Shown: piece by piece, positions 55,219-63,837 of the stretch
Numbering within the stretch: position 1 is the stretch's first letter
How the letters are laid out: every line of letters starts with the position of its first letter
The notes under the pieces: generated by a model
Databases searched by the model: none
Seen by the model: only the letters and a program-made list of their open reading frames with translations
Told to the model about the DNA's origin: nothing
NCBI RefSeq assembly: GCF_900112255.1
Contig: NZ_FOLE01000001.1
Coordinates: 310,001 to 374,000, forward strand
DNA from: Flexibacter flexilis DSM 6793
GTDB taxonomy: Bacteria > Bacteroidota > Bacteroidia > Cytophagales > Flexibacteraceae
Reading direction: 5' to 3'
Length of the DNA stretch: 64,000 nucleotides
Translations under genes and position numbers: made by a program

Positions 55219-55507
55219 ATTTTTTAGAAAATTAAGATAATGAATAATGAAGAGCTAATGCCTTTTCGCATTAAAACCAAACCTGTTCAATATACCCTGA
55301 CCACTTACCAAAGTAGGATCTTGTCGAGCAGACAATAAACAGAATATTGATATATCTCTTCCAAAAATAATAAGAAAGGTAAAAATTGGAGCTTCCTAAA
55401 GCCTGCCAATTCACCTTTCTTACAAACGAATTGTTCGGAACAAAAATAAAAAAACTCCTCAATAAAATAACAAAACAATAGTACAAGTCGCCGCTTAAAC
55501 GAAAACA

Positions 55508-58198
55508 CTAAAACCGATAATTTAACTCTAATAGCACGTATCTGGGCAAAAGTTTGGTGCTATTCGTTTGTGTAGAAAAATCGGTGATATAAGGCGTAAT
55601 AAACTGCTTGGTGTTGAGGATATTTTGAACGGAAAGCGTTGCCGAGAGCTTCGTTTCGATGATTTCGGAACTCACCGTCGCATTCACGAAATAATACTTT
55701 TGCGCCTTGGCGTTTTGGGGTTTGAAATAAAAAACTTCGTTGCTGATGCGTGCGCTGATTTTCCCCCGAAATTTCATATAAAAATCTGCAAAAGCCCCCA
55801 CCGATTGGTTTTTGACGTTGGTTTTCAGGTCTTTGGATTGGGTGCTGATGCGCGACTGGCTGAGTGTAGAACCCAGATGAAAGTTAAACCATTTCAAATA
55901 CGCCGAACGCAACGAAATATCTAATTTTGGGTTCAGGGAATTGGTTTGTCGGATGTCCGAGCCGTTGAGTGTGTTCGGGTAGCTGCCCAGTCCCACCGAC
56001 GGGCGTAATTTTAGCCTCATGTGCAAGCTGGGCATATATTTTTCGATGCTGCCCGACACAATCGTATTTTTATTGCTCAGGTTGTTTTCTACTTTTTCCG
56101 AAATATTAAAATCCGAATTAATCAGAAAATTACTGCGATAGCCTTTGCTGTTGGTCGTGTGTACAATGTTCAGATGCCAAAGAAATTCGTCCGCAAAATT
56201 CCCAAATTTGTAATTGAAAATAGCCGTATGGCTGTACTGCTGAATATACAAGGCACTGCCGCGGCTAATGCTTCGGTAATCGGTCAGCACGAAGCCCTCC
56301 GACAAGTCCACTGACTGCGGCAGCGCAAAATTATAGGCGTAAGTGCTAAAAAAATGATGTTTTTCTTTGAGGCTGCGTTTCAAACCCACCACAGGCAGCG
56401 CATACAACGACGATTCATTGGCTCTGCCCGAAATAGCCGTGTGATAAAAACCGCCCGATATGTCCGCGAAAACCTCAAAACCAAACCATTCTTCTTTCAG
56501 ATTCAGGCCTGTGTAGTAGTTCTTTTGCTGCAAATCCAAATCGTTTTGCAAACTATCCGACGAGGCGTAACTATTGTTTTGAAATGCGCTGTGCAGGTCG
56601 CTGCCCAACGATTCATTTTTGGCCACTACGCCCACATAACTGGACAACTTCAAGGTGTTTTTGGCCAAAAGCCATTGCGCCGCTGCCGCATAATATTGCA
56701 TCGGTTTCGCAATGTTTTGGTAAAGTGCATCGAATGGTTCGGGCAAAAAAGACGCAGAACGAACCAGACTTTGCGTCAGTTGCAGGGATTGGCGGTTGCG
56801 GTCTTGAATGGTCGTCAGGTTAAAAGTGAGGGCGTGATAGTCGCTGATGCGACGCGTAAAATCAAGCGTATTCGCAAAGGCCAGTACATTGCTTTTCTGT
56901 GTGTTATTGATAAAATTTTGGTTGGCAATGGTGGCCGAATGGTTACTAAACATTGATTTTCGGAAATCGCTTTTATAGCGCAAAAGTGATTTTTCGCTCA
57001 AATCAAATTGCGCTTCCAAATGCCCTTCCAAGATGGTTGGTTTTTGGGTAATGGTGTTTTGTTCGGAAAGCGTAAACACCGAATCTTTAAGCAAATAGAC
57101 AAAATTATTATCGACAAAAGATTTTGCGTTGTCGTGGCTAAACGTGAGCGCACCTTTTACATAAACGGTCTCTTTGGGTCGGATAACGAAATGCGTAGAA
57201 CCCAAAGACGCATTGTTAAAGCGACTGGTTTGCGAACTTAACGCCACAGACGGCATTCGGCCAATGTCGATGAGGTTGGCGTTCGTGCTTTTCAGAAGGC
57301 TGCGCAGGTTGTCCGATTCGGTATCTTCCTTAAAATCAATACCAGACATTCGGCCTGCCGTTGAAGCATGGCCAGTGTTATTGTAATTTCCGAAGGTAAT
57401 TGTTTTAAGTTTTTTATAAAATCCGAACAGATTAAGGGAATTGTTGGTACGTTTGTCGTTGCCAAAGCCGCCCGAAACATTGCCAAACAGCAGCTTTTTG
57501 CGGTTTTCTTTGAGCGTAATGTTCAAGACTTTGTCGTCGGTGCGCTTGAGGCCTTTGAGCAATTTATTTTCCGTAAATCGGTCTATCACTTGGATTTTAT
57601 CCACCACGTCTGCGCCCATATTTTTGGAAAGAAGTTGGTAATTGCGCCCCGTCAAATCGTCGCCATCAACCAATATTTTCTTAATTGGTTGGCCTTGCAC
57701 CGAAATTGCCCCCGTATTTTTATCTACGTCCAGCCCTGGTATTTTGGCCAAAAGTTCTTCCAAATTTCGTTCGGTACTGTCGCGATATTGGTCGGCTTTA
57801 AACGAAACGGTATCTTTTGTTTGAATGACTTTGTTGCTGCCGCGCACCACTACTTCATTGAGAATGAAATCTTTGGGTGCAAGCGTAAAGTTGATTTCTA
57901 ACGTTTTTTGAGAATTGTTGCGGACATTTATCTTTTGGATTTCGTAGCCGATGGCGGAGGCAAAAACGAGAAAATTGGGTTGGTCGGGTGCTTCAAAAGC
58001 AAAATAACCTTGGTCGTTGCTACTTCCAAAGGCGGTAATGGACGAAGAATCCGTGAGTTTGGTGTAAAGCGTGGCAAACGGTACAAGGTTTCCCGCCCTG
58101 TCTTTTACCAATCCTTTCACCGATATTTTGCTTTGACTATACCCCGAATTTTGTAGCAACAACCCCAACCAGAACAAACAGGTGAGTGTTTTTCGCAT
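55508..58198 (-). CDS. TonB-dependent receptor with carboxypeptidase-like N-terminal domain
   Basis: An 896-residue outer-membrane protein. A signal peptide (MRKTLTCLFWLGLLLQNSGYS) is followed by a CarboxypepD_reg-like beta-sandwich (SVKGLVKDRAGNLVPFATLY; about 24-110) and a plug-like region with GSNKVIQTKDTVSFKADQYR, RNLEELLAKIPGLDVDKNTG and IKKILVDGDDL (about 130-190). The rest is the 22-strand barrel and ends LPRYVLLELNYRF with a terminal Phe. The plug lacks the classic TonB-box DEV-type start, as usual for the group paired with GLPGLI proteins. The GLPGLI gene lies 3 bp upstream on the same strand, and the pair is likely one uptake or export unit. The substrate is unknown. Confidence 0.88.
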   Translation of the reverse strand: MRKTLTCLFWLGLLLQNSGYSQSKISVKGLVKDRAGNLVPFATLYTKLTDSSSITAFGSSNDQGYFAFEAPDQPNFLVFASAIGYEIQKINVRNNSQKTLEINFTLAPKDFILNEVVVRGSNKVIQTKDTVSFKADQYRDSTERNLEELLAKIPGLDVDKNTGAISVQGQPIKKILVDGDDLTGRNYQLLSKNMGADVVDKIQVIDRFTENKLLKGLKRTDDKVLNITLKENRKKLLFGNVSGGFGNDKRTNNSLNLFGFYKKLKTITFGNYNNTGHASTAGRMSGIDFKEDTESDNLRSLLKSTNANLIDIGRMPSVALSSQTSRFNNASLGSTHFVIRPKETVYVKGALTFSHDNAKSFVDNNFVYLLKDSVFTLSEQNTITQKPTILEGHLEAQFDLSEKSLLRYKSDFRKSMFSNHSATIANQNFINNTQKSNVLAFANTLDFTRRISDYHALTFNLTTIQDRNRQSLQLTQSLVRSASFLPEPFDALYQNIAKPMQYYAAAAQWLLAKNTLKLSSYVGVVAKNESLGSDLHSAFQNNSYASSDSLQNDLDLQQKNYYTGLNLKEEWFGFEVFADISGGFYHTAISGRANESSLYALPVVGLKRSLKEKHHFFSTYAYNFALPQSVDLSEGFVLTDYRSISRGSALYIQQYSHTAIFNYKFGNFADEFLWHLNIVHTTNSKGYRSNFLINSDFNISEKVENNLSNKNTIVSGSIEKYMPSLHMRLKLRPSVGLGSYPNTLNGSDIRQTNSLNPKLDISLRSAYLKWFNFHLGSTLSQSRISTQSKDLKTNVKNQSVGAFADFYMKFRGKISARISNEVFYFKPQNAKAQKYYFVNATVSSEIIETKLSATLSVQNILNTKQFITPYITDFSTQTNSTKLLPRYVLLELNYRF

Positions 58199-58201
58199 GG
58201 T

Positions 58202-58978
58202 CTATTGCTCAAAGTTGAGTTCTTGTGGATCAATATCAGAGGGCGTAAACGTAAGGTTAGAGCCTCTTGCCGCTGGTTTTGAAATCAATGCTCGCCAGTG
58301 TTCTTTAATTCGATTATTCACTTCTTTGTTGTAGTCCGTCAGCTTTATTTCGTCCCCAGTTTTGGGCGTATAATTTAGTTCGTCTGCGGCATTTTGCGCC
58401 AGCGGCATCGTAATATCTACGAAAGTGTAGGTATATTTTTTCTCTGTGTCTTGCGCCTCCAATATCAGCCCTGGCAGGCCGTGCAGTTTCCAAGGGTCTG
58501 CAGGAATCGGGATTTCGGGCGTAAACCAAGCCTCGTAGTTGCGGCCTCTGAAAGTGGCGGTTGCTTTTTGGCAATTAAATTTCCCAATTTTTTTATGCTG
58601 CTCAGTGAGTTGCCAGTTGATTTTGGGGAGCGTTGGTTCGCGCACGATAAGCGGATAATGCGATTGTACTTCTCTGATTGTCAGCTTATTGTTTTTTCTG
58701 TCTTGGACAATTACGTCTCCTTCTTCATCAATAAAGTAATCAAAAATTGTTTTATTGACAGATGTAACTTCACTAAAATTACTTTGGGTAAGTACAACTT
58801 CGCCTACTTTGTTGAGGGTGTTTTTTTTCCCGCGATTGGCTATGTATATAGATTTTTCTTGATTAAAATAAAGTTTAAATACGGTGGGTTGGCCAAAGGC
58901 ATCGACATACTGATAAGTAGCCACGCCGCTATTGGTTTGGGCAAAAGACAGCAAATGAAATAGACAAAATGCTGCCAC
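58202..58978 (-). CDS. GLPGLI family protein (5' end apparently frameshifted)
   Basis: A 258-residue exported protein with the namesake motif in KLHGLPGLILEAQDTEKK (about 174) and the flanking KATATFRGRNYEAWFTPEIP. The open frame must start at a GTG at 58978 (MAAFCLFHLLSFAQT), a very short signal. An ATG at 58996-58998 is out of frame by one base; adding one C to the CCC run at 58984-58986 would give MNKTPLLVAAFCLFHLLSFA, a textbook signal peptide. So this is either a sequencing error or a real frameshift. The family is found next to TonB-dependent receptors, as here (3-bp gap). The function is unknown; it is probably periplasmic. Confidence 0.85.
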   Translation of the reverse strand: MAAFCLFHLLSFAQTNSGVATYQYVDAFGQPTVFKLYFNQEKSIYIANRGKKNTLNKVGEVVLTQSNFSEVTSVNKTIFDYFIDEEGDVIVQDRKNNKLTIREVQSHYPLIVREPTLPKINWQLTEQHKKIGKFNCQKATATFRGRNYEAWFTPEIPIPADPWKLHGLPGLILEAQDTEKKYTYTFVDITMPLAQNAADELNYTPKTGDEIKLTDYNKEVNNRIKEHWRALISKPAARGSNLTFTPSDIDPQELNFEQ

Positions 58979-58998
58979 GAGTAGGGTGTTTTGTTCAT

Positions 58999-59590
58999 TT
59001 CGGAGGTTAGATTTAAATTGAATGTTGTTTGTGTAATCTCTTGTTGCAGCAGTTTTTTTTCTAATGTTTATACTTGCCCCGAGATTTTACGAATACAATA
59101 AAGATTATTACTAATCCACAAGAGAAAATAGCACTTTTTAGTAAATTGGTTGAAAGAGGTTCTTCAAACATGAATTTTCTTTGTACTACTGTCATTATAA
59201 ATGAAAGTATAAGTACAGTAATCGCCTTACTTTTAGTCATAAATTTATTGTTAATATTTCATTGTTGATATAAATAATTAGATTTTGCTGTTTTTTCTGC
59301 AACATAGTATTTGAATAACAAAACTACAAAAACCAGACTATTATTGTATGATTTTTTCTTGATTTGTTTTTAGTTAATATTAGATTAGAAATTTTTAGAT
59401 AAAAATAAATAGCCATGCAGGTACAAAGTTTTTTATTCTATCTGCATTTTGTTATTAGGCCATATAATGAAATTGATAAAACAAAAAATAACAGCTTTAT
59501 TTTTAAATATAACTTCATTTATTGTTCCTTTTTAAAAGAAAAAATACAAAAATCAGTCTATTTGGTAAGTTATATATTTCACCTTAACTA
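58999..59590. other. AT-rich intergenic region, no supported gene
   Basis: 592 bp of low-complexity, A/T-rich sequence between the GLPGLI gene and the XylF promoter. Short ORFs are present, for example a 32-codon hydrophobic one at 59170-59268 (MNFLCTTVIINESISTVI...), but none has codon-use or context support. Confidence 0.5.
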
Positions 59591-59622
59591 TTTGATAATT
59601 AAGACCTATACTATTACTTTTG
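59591..59622 (+). promoter_or_regulatory. strong putative promoter of the XylF-like gene
   Basis: TTTG, 20 nt, then TACTTTTG, a full match to the Bacteroidota consensus. The ATG at 59677 is 54 nt downstream; the longer frame would start inside the promoter, which supports the internal start. Confidence 0.7.
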
Positions 59623-59676
59623 GGCTACCAAATGAATAACTGTGTGTATGTTTATACACCAAAATTATTATCCACT

Positions 59677-60702
59677 ATGAAACAATCAATAATTAGCGGA
59701 GCTGTACTGTGTATGGGCTTGTGGTTCTGTACATCTTGTAATTCCGACAAAGTAAAAGTAGGTGTAGCTATGGATATCCTCGATGGCCGTTGGGCAAAAG
59801 ACCGCGAATTTATCCGCGAAAAAGTAGCCGAAATGGGTGGAGAGGCCATTTTTACAGTTGCCAACAACGATGCCGCACAACAGGCCTTGCAAGTACGACA
59901 ACTCATTGAACAAGAAGGTATTGATGTGCTTCTTATTGTCCCAACAAACAGTGCAAAAGCCGTAGATTTAGTTGCTTTGGCCAAAAAAGACGGCGTAAAA
60001 GTAATCGCTTATGACCGTCTAATCAACAACGCAGACCTTGATGCCTATGTGAGTTTTGATAATGTGCAAGTAGGGCGTATGCAATCCGAATACTTGCTTT
60101 CTAAAGTTCCTACGGGCAACTACTTACTTTTGGGTGGTTCTCCAACAGATAACAATGCTAAGTTGTTCAGAGAAGGGCAGATACAAGGGTTGAAAACGGC
60201 GGTGGCTGATGCGAAAGTACAGGTAATCGGTAACGGTTGGGCCGACAATTGGAGTCCTCAATTTGCTTACGAACAAACCTTACAGTTGCTCAATGAAGGC
60301 AAACAAATAGATGCGATCATCGCTTCAAACGATCGCTTGGCTACTGGTGCGGTGAAGGCTTTAACAGAAAAAGGCGTGAGCTATCCTGTGGCCATTGCAG
60401 GGCAAGATGCTGATGCTGAAGCTTGTAGAAGAATTGCCGAAGGCACACAAGCCATGACGGTTTATAAACCCGTGAAAGATTTGGCTTATTCGGCGGCTGT
60501 GGCGGCTGTGATGTTGGCCGAAGACAAAGACGTTCCGAATCTGAATGCCAAACAAAATAATGGTAAAAAAGAAGTACCATCTGTGCTACTCTCGCCTGTG
60601 CGCGTGGACGAGCATAATCTTATCCAAACGGTCATTGCCGATGATTTCCTGACCAAACAGGCCGTTTATGGCGAAACTGGTAGGCCACGCAAAAGAGAAT
60701 AG
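59677..60702 (+). CDS. sugar ABC transporter substrate-binding lipoprotein (XylF-like)
   Basis: A 341-residue periplasmic-binding-protein fold of the XylF/RbsB type. The start MKQSIISGAVLCMGLWFCTS is a lipoprotein signal (lipobox CTSC, Cys21). Ligand-pocket marks of the D-xylose group are VGVAMDILDGRWAKDREFIR, VIAYDRLINNADLDAYVSFD, GGSPTDNNAKLFREGQ, GNGWADNWSPQFAYEQ, AIIASNDRLATGAVKAL and AIAGQDADAEACRRIAEGTQ. All are well conserved. No permease (XylH) or ATPase (XylG) gene is within view on either side, so it is an orphan here. It may feed a distant transporter or act in sensing. The strong promoter is dedicated to it. Confidence 0.9.
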   Translation: MKQSIISGAVLCMGLWFCTSCNSDKVKVGVAMDILDGRWAKDREFIREKVAEMGGEAIFTVANNDAAQQALQVRQLIEQEGIDVLLIVPTNSAKAVDLVALAKKDGVKVIAYDRLINNADLDAYVSFDNVQVGRMQSEYLLSKVPTGNYLLLGGSPTDNNAKLFREGQIQGLKTAVADAKVQVIGNGWADNWSPQFAYEQTLQLLNEGKQIDAIIASNDRLATGAVKALTEKGVSYPVAIAGQDADAEACRRIAEGTQAMTVYKPVKDLAYSAAVAAVMLAEDKDVPNLNAKQNNGKKEVPSVLLSPVRVDEHNLIQTVIADDFLTKQAVYGETGRPRKRE

Positions 60703-60810
60703 GTATTTAATTATGGCTTAAATACTTACAAATAATTTGCTTTAGTGAAACTTTGTACATATTTTGGCGTTATACAGGAAATATTGTGCAAACTTCTTTA
60801 CGTTATGAAT

Positions 60811-61197
60811 ATGGTAACTCTAACCACAAAAGGTGTTCGAGTGAGTGTTGCCACCGAATATCAACCCGAATATTCAACGCCTAATCAGCAACACTATGTC
60901 TTTACCTACAAAATTCTGATTCAGAATTGTGGTGAACATACGATCCAGCTCAAACGTAGGCATTGGCGTATTTTTGATGCTAATGGCGTAGTGCGCGAGG
61001 TAGAAGGCGAAGGTGTGGTTGGTCAGCAACCTGTATTAGAGCCCAACGAATCGTATCAGTATGTTTCGGGCTGTAACTTGCGTTCGGGTATTGGCAAAAT
61101 GGTTGGTACGTTTCAGATGGAGCGCATCGTGGACGGCCAAACTTTTGATGTCTCTATCCCCGAATTTACGATGATAGTACCTTATCGTCTGAACTAA
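60811..61197 (+). CDS. apaG: ApaG domain protein
   Basis: A 128-residue cytosolic beta-sandwich protein. I chose the ATG at 60811 (MVTLTTKGVRVSVATEYQPE); 60805 (MNM...) is the alternative, and the longer frame adds an unlikely hydrophobic stretch. Family marks are QHYVFTYKILIQNCGEHTIQ, LKRRHWRIFDANGVVREVEG, GEGVVGQQPVLEPNESYQY and GTFQMERIVDGQTFDVSIPE. Known ApaG proteins are linked to Co2+ resistance and Mg2+ efflux in enterobacteria, and structurally resemble FBXO3's domain; the role in Bacteroidota is unproven. The gene is single, with a terminator. Confidence 0.95.
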   Translation: MVTLTTKGVRVSVATEYQPEYSTPNQQHYVFTYKILIQNCGEHTIQLKRRHWRIFDANGVVREVEGEGVVGQQPVLEPNESYQYVSGCNLRSGIGKMVGTFQMERIVDGQTFDVSIPEFTMIVPYRLN

Positions 61198-61218
61198 TTT
61201 GCAATCCATATACTACCC

Positions 61219-61253
61219 AAAAGAGGCTTATTCTATTTGGATAAGCCTCTTTT
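61219..61253 (+). terminator. terminator of apaG
   Basis: AAAAGAGGCTTA ... TAAGCCTCTTTT, a 12-bp stem with an 11-nt loop. Confidence 0.8.
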
Positions 61254-61342
61254 GTATTAAATAAACGATCTGACCATATCGTCTGGGGGAACTAATTTGT
61301 AGCTTTGGGGTTTATAGCCTTACTATTTTTCATATCTGAGCA

Positions 61343-61906
61343 ATGATAAAACGTTTTTCGGTGTATTGTGGGCTGGTGGCTGCTGTGTTGTTGCAAGCTT
61401 GCCGACCCGACACTGCCTCTTCTTTTTCCCATCAATATTTTGACATGAACGGTTTGCTCAAAAGCCAAGAGCAACAATTACAAGGTTATTCTATCCAAAA
61501 AAATAGCACTTTAGACGGCCACACCGACACACAAACACTGCCTGCGGATTGGTCTAAAGAATTTGATTTGTTCAAGGAAATAGACCTGAACAAACCTTCT
61601 TGGCAAGGCGGCTTTCGGGTAGAATCTACGCCGAATCAGGTGTGTTATTTTGCTGAAAACCAAAATATTAATGTCAAAAAACTGTGCGTAACGTATAGCA
61701 GTAAGCATTTGCCCGCGCACGTTTGGGCGCAAATAGCCGAAGATAATATGCTCTACACGTCTGGTAGAGAAATGCACTTGTATTTTGACACGACCCAAAC
61801 TCAAACCATTTTGCGTGCCTACGGCATGAGCGGTTTTCAGAAAGTTTTGCTCAAAGACACGATGCGTTATAAGGTTCAGGCAGTTTTGGTTGGAAAAAAA
61901 CCGTAA
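61343..61906 (+). CDS. unknown lipoprotein
   Basis: A 187-residue protein with a clear lipoprotein signal ([20 protein letters not shown], lipobox LQAC, Cys20). The mature part starts with [20 protein letters not shown] and has no motif that I recognise. A repeated Asp/Lys-Trp pattern ([19 protein letters not shown]) and a beta-rich end ([20 protein letters not shown]) are visible. It lies 80 bp upstream of icd on the same strand but probably has its own promoter. Likely anchored to the envelope; the function is unknown. Confidence 0.7.
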   Translation: MIKRFSVYCGLVAAVLLQACRPDTASSFSHQYFDMNGLLKSQEQQLQGYSIQKNSTLDGHTDTQTLPADWSKEFDLFKEIDLNKPSWQGGFRVESTPNQVCYFAENQNINVKKLCVTYSSKHLPAHVWAQIAEDNMLYTSGREMHLYFDTTQTQTILRAYGMSGFQKVLLKDTMRYKVQAVLVGKKP

Positions 61907-61944
61907 AAATCATTGTACAAAATGATACTACATTTTATTTTTTA

Positions 61945-61952
61945 TACATTTG
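61945..61952 (+). promoter_or_regulatory. -7 box of icd
   Basis: TACATTTG, a perfect TAnnTTTG, lies 34 nt before the icd ATG. A TTTG at -33 spacing was not found, so the call rests on the -7 box alone. Confidence 0.4.
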
Positions 61953-61986
61953 CGGCAATTCATTAACCCAAAAAATTAATTTAATC

Positions 61987-63249
61987 ATGAGCGAAAACAA
62001 AATCACGATACAAAACGGAGTGTTACAAGTTCCAAATACTCCAGTGATTCCTTTCATCGAAGGCGACGGTACGGGCGCAGATATTTGGGCTGCTTCTGTG
62101 CGTGTGTTCGACGCAGCAGTAGAAAAAGCATATAACGGCAAAAAGAAAATACAATGGAAAGAAGTGTTGGCTGGTGAAAAATCGTTCAACCAAACTGGCA
62201 ACTGGCTTCCAACAGAAACCCTTGATGCTTTCCGTGAGTATTTGGTAGGTATCAAAGGCCCTCTTACTACGCCTGTGGGTGGTGGTATCCGTTCCCTGAA
62301 CGTGGCATTGCGCCAAGAATTAGACCTTTACGCTTGCTTGCGTCCTGTGCGTTGGTTTGAAGGCGTGCCTTCGCCAGTGAAAGAGCCAAATCTTTGTGAT
62401 ATGGTAATCTTCCGCGAAAACACAGAAGATATTTACGCAGGTATCGAATATATGGCGGGAACGCCTGAAGTAGCTAAGTTGTTGGCTTTCTTGCAAAACG
62501 AATTTAAAGTAAACAAAATCCGTTTCCCTGAATCTTCTTCACTTGGCATTAAGCCAGTGTCTAAAGAAGGTACAGAGCGTTTGGTTCGTTCGGCTATCGA
62601 ATACGCACTTACGCACAAAAAACCTTCGGTTACTATCGTGCACAAAGGTAACATCATGAAGTTTACGGAAGGTGCTTTCAAAACTTGGGGTTACGAGTTG
62701 GCTGAAAGAGAATTTGGCGACAAAGTTTACACTTGGAATCAGTACGACCAATTGGCCAAAACTGACAAAGCAGCAGCCGACAAAGCGTTGGCCGATGCAA
62801 CGAAAGAAGGTAAACTTATCGTGAAAGATTCGATTGCAGATGCTTTCTTGCAACAAATCTTGTTGCGTCCAGCCGAATATTCGGTAATCGCAACGCTTAA
62901 CCTAAACGGCGACTATATTTCTGATGCGTTGGCGGCTATCGTTGGCGGTATCGGTATCGCTCCAGGTGCAAACATCAACTACGTTTCGGGTCACGCTATT
63001 TTTGAAGCAACACACGGAACAGCTCCAAAATACGCAGGTTTGGATAAAGTAAATCCAGGTTCTGTGATTTTGTCGGGCGCGATGATGTTCGAATACATGG
63101 GCTGGCAAGAAGCTGCCGACCTTATCTACAAAGGTTTGGAAGCCTCTATCGCCTCTAAGCGTGTAACTTATGATTTCGAACGCCTAATGTCTGGCGCAAC
63201 GCTACTCAAATGTTCTGAGTTCGGTTCGGAAATCATCAAAAATATGTAA
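61987..63249 (+). CDS. icd: NADP-dependent isocitrate dehydrogenase
   Basis: TCA-cycle oxidative decarboxylation of isocitrate to 2-oxoglutarate. The 420-residue protein matches the homodimeric E. coli-type enzyme. It shows [20 protein letters not shown] at the N-terminus, the substrate loop [20 protein letters not shown] (the Ser of the regulatory phosphorylation site is in RSLNVALR), [20 protein letters not shown], the [20 protein letters not shown] block and [19 protein letters not shown]. The Lys-Tyr in APKYAG is the signature of NADP rather than NAD use. It is full length, with a -7 box before and a terminator after. Confidence 0.96.
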   Translation: MSENKITIQNGVLQVPNTPVIPFIEGDGTGADIWAASVRVFDAAVEKAYNGKKKIQWKEVLAGEKSFNQTGNWLPTETLDAFREYLVGIKGPLTTPVGGGIRSLNVALRQELDLYACLRPVRWFEGVPSPVKEPNLCDMVIFRENTEDIYAGIEYMAGTPEVAKLLAFLQNEFKVNKIRFPESSSLGIKPVSKEGTERLVRSAIEYALTHKKPSVTIVHKGNIMKFTEGAFKTWGYELAEREFGDKVYTWNQYDQLAKTDKAAADKALADATKEGKLIVKDSIADAFLQQILLRPAEYSVIATLNLNGDYISDALAAIVGGIGIAPGANINYVSGHAIFEATHGTAPKYAGLDKVNPGSVILSGAMMFEYMGWQEAADLIYKGLEASIASKRVTYDFERLMSGATLLKCSEFGSEIIKNM

Positions 63250-63282
63250 TTGATAAACAACCTTTCGGGTTTTATCTTTATA

Positions 63283-63324
63283 AAAAAACAGCCTTCGCCC
63301 TTAAAAAGTGAAGGCTGTTTTTTT
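63283..63324 (+). terminator. terminator of icd
   Basis: AAACAGCCTTC ... GAAGGCTGTTT flanked by A- and T-runs, a long stem of at least 15 bp including the runs. Confidence 0.85.
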
Positions 63325-63355
63325 ATATTTATGGCTCAATAAAAATCCTATTCTT

Positions 63356-63754
63356 ATGCCAATTCTTAATTTGAAAGTAAGCGGCGAGGCCTCCGACGCA
63401 CTCGCCCAAACACTGGCCAACGACCTGACAGACCTTACGGCTGAGTTTTTGAAAAAGAAACCCGAAGTAACAGCGATTACAGTGGCTTTTGTACCAGAAA
63501 ATCAATGGTTTGTAAACCGCCAAACGCTCGCGACACTGGGACTAAAAAGTTTTTATTTGGATATAAAAGTAACCGAATCCACGAACCTCAAAGACGAAAA
63601 AGAGCAATACATCGCCGCCGTTTTTGAACGTATGCAACAACGTTTGGGCGCGTTGCATTCCGAAAGTTATGTGTATGTGGAAGAAGTAAAAGCCGATTCG
63701 TATGGCTTCGGCGGCCTCACGCAAGAGTATCGTTATGTGAAGGCTAAATTTTAG
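63356..63754 (+). CDS. tautomerase family protein
   Basis: A 132-residue protein starting MPILNLKVSGEASDALAQTL. The second residue Pro1, exposed after Met removal, is the catalytic base of the 4-oxalocrotonate tautomerase superfamily; the longer frame from 63308 would bury it and overlaps the icd terminator. The beta-alpha-beta pattern is duplicated (second half from about YLDIKVTESTNLKDEKEQYI), as in the fused members of the family. SYGFGGLTQEYRYVKAKF closes the fold. The substrate is unknown. Confidence 0.85.
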   Translation: MPILNLKVSGEASDALAQTLANDLTDLTAEFLKKKPEVTAITVAFVPENQWFVNRQTLATLGLKSFYLDIKVTESTNLKDEKEQYIAAVFERMQQRLGALHSESYVYVEEVKADSYGFGGLTQEYRYVKAKF

Positions 63755-63778
63755 TTTATTCTCAAAAATATCAAAATT

Positions 63779-63812
63779 AAAAAGGTTTGTGAAGACACAC
63801 AGACCTTTTTCT
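63779..63812. terminator. hairpin terminator of the repeat-element type
   Basis: AAAAAGGTTTGTG-AAGA-CACACAGACCTTTTT, a ~13-bp stem with one G-T wobble. The TTTGTG-AAGA-CAC core is the same as in the element at 4480-4503, with different outer arms. Confidence 0.75.
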
Positions 63813-63837
63813 TCATCTGAAAAATTTAGTTAAAAAA

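Noticed and set aside
55219-55507. Two overlapping minus-strand ORFs in the gap between dacB and the TonB receptor
   Set aside because: They are in different frames of the same stretch and aromatic-rich by composition, with no signal or motif.
59074-59268. 64-codon ORF (TTG start) with a hydrophobic C-terminal half
   Set aside because: There is no promoter, ATG only at 59170 and no family match; it lies in an AT-rich gap.
59415-59639. 74-codon ORF on the plus strand
   Set aside because: It is low-complexity and A/T-rich, overlaps the XylF promoter and has no recognisable motif, so it is probably chance.
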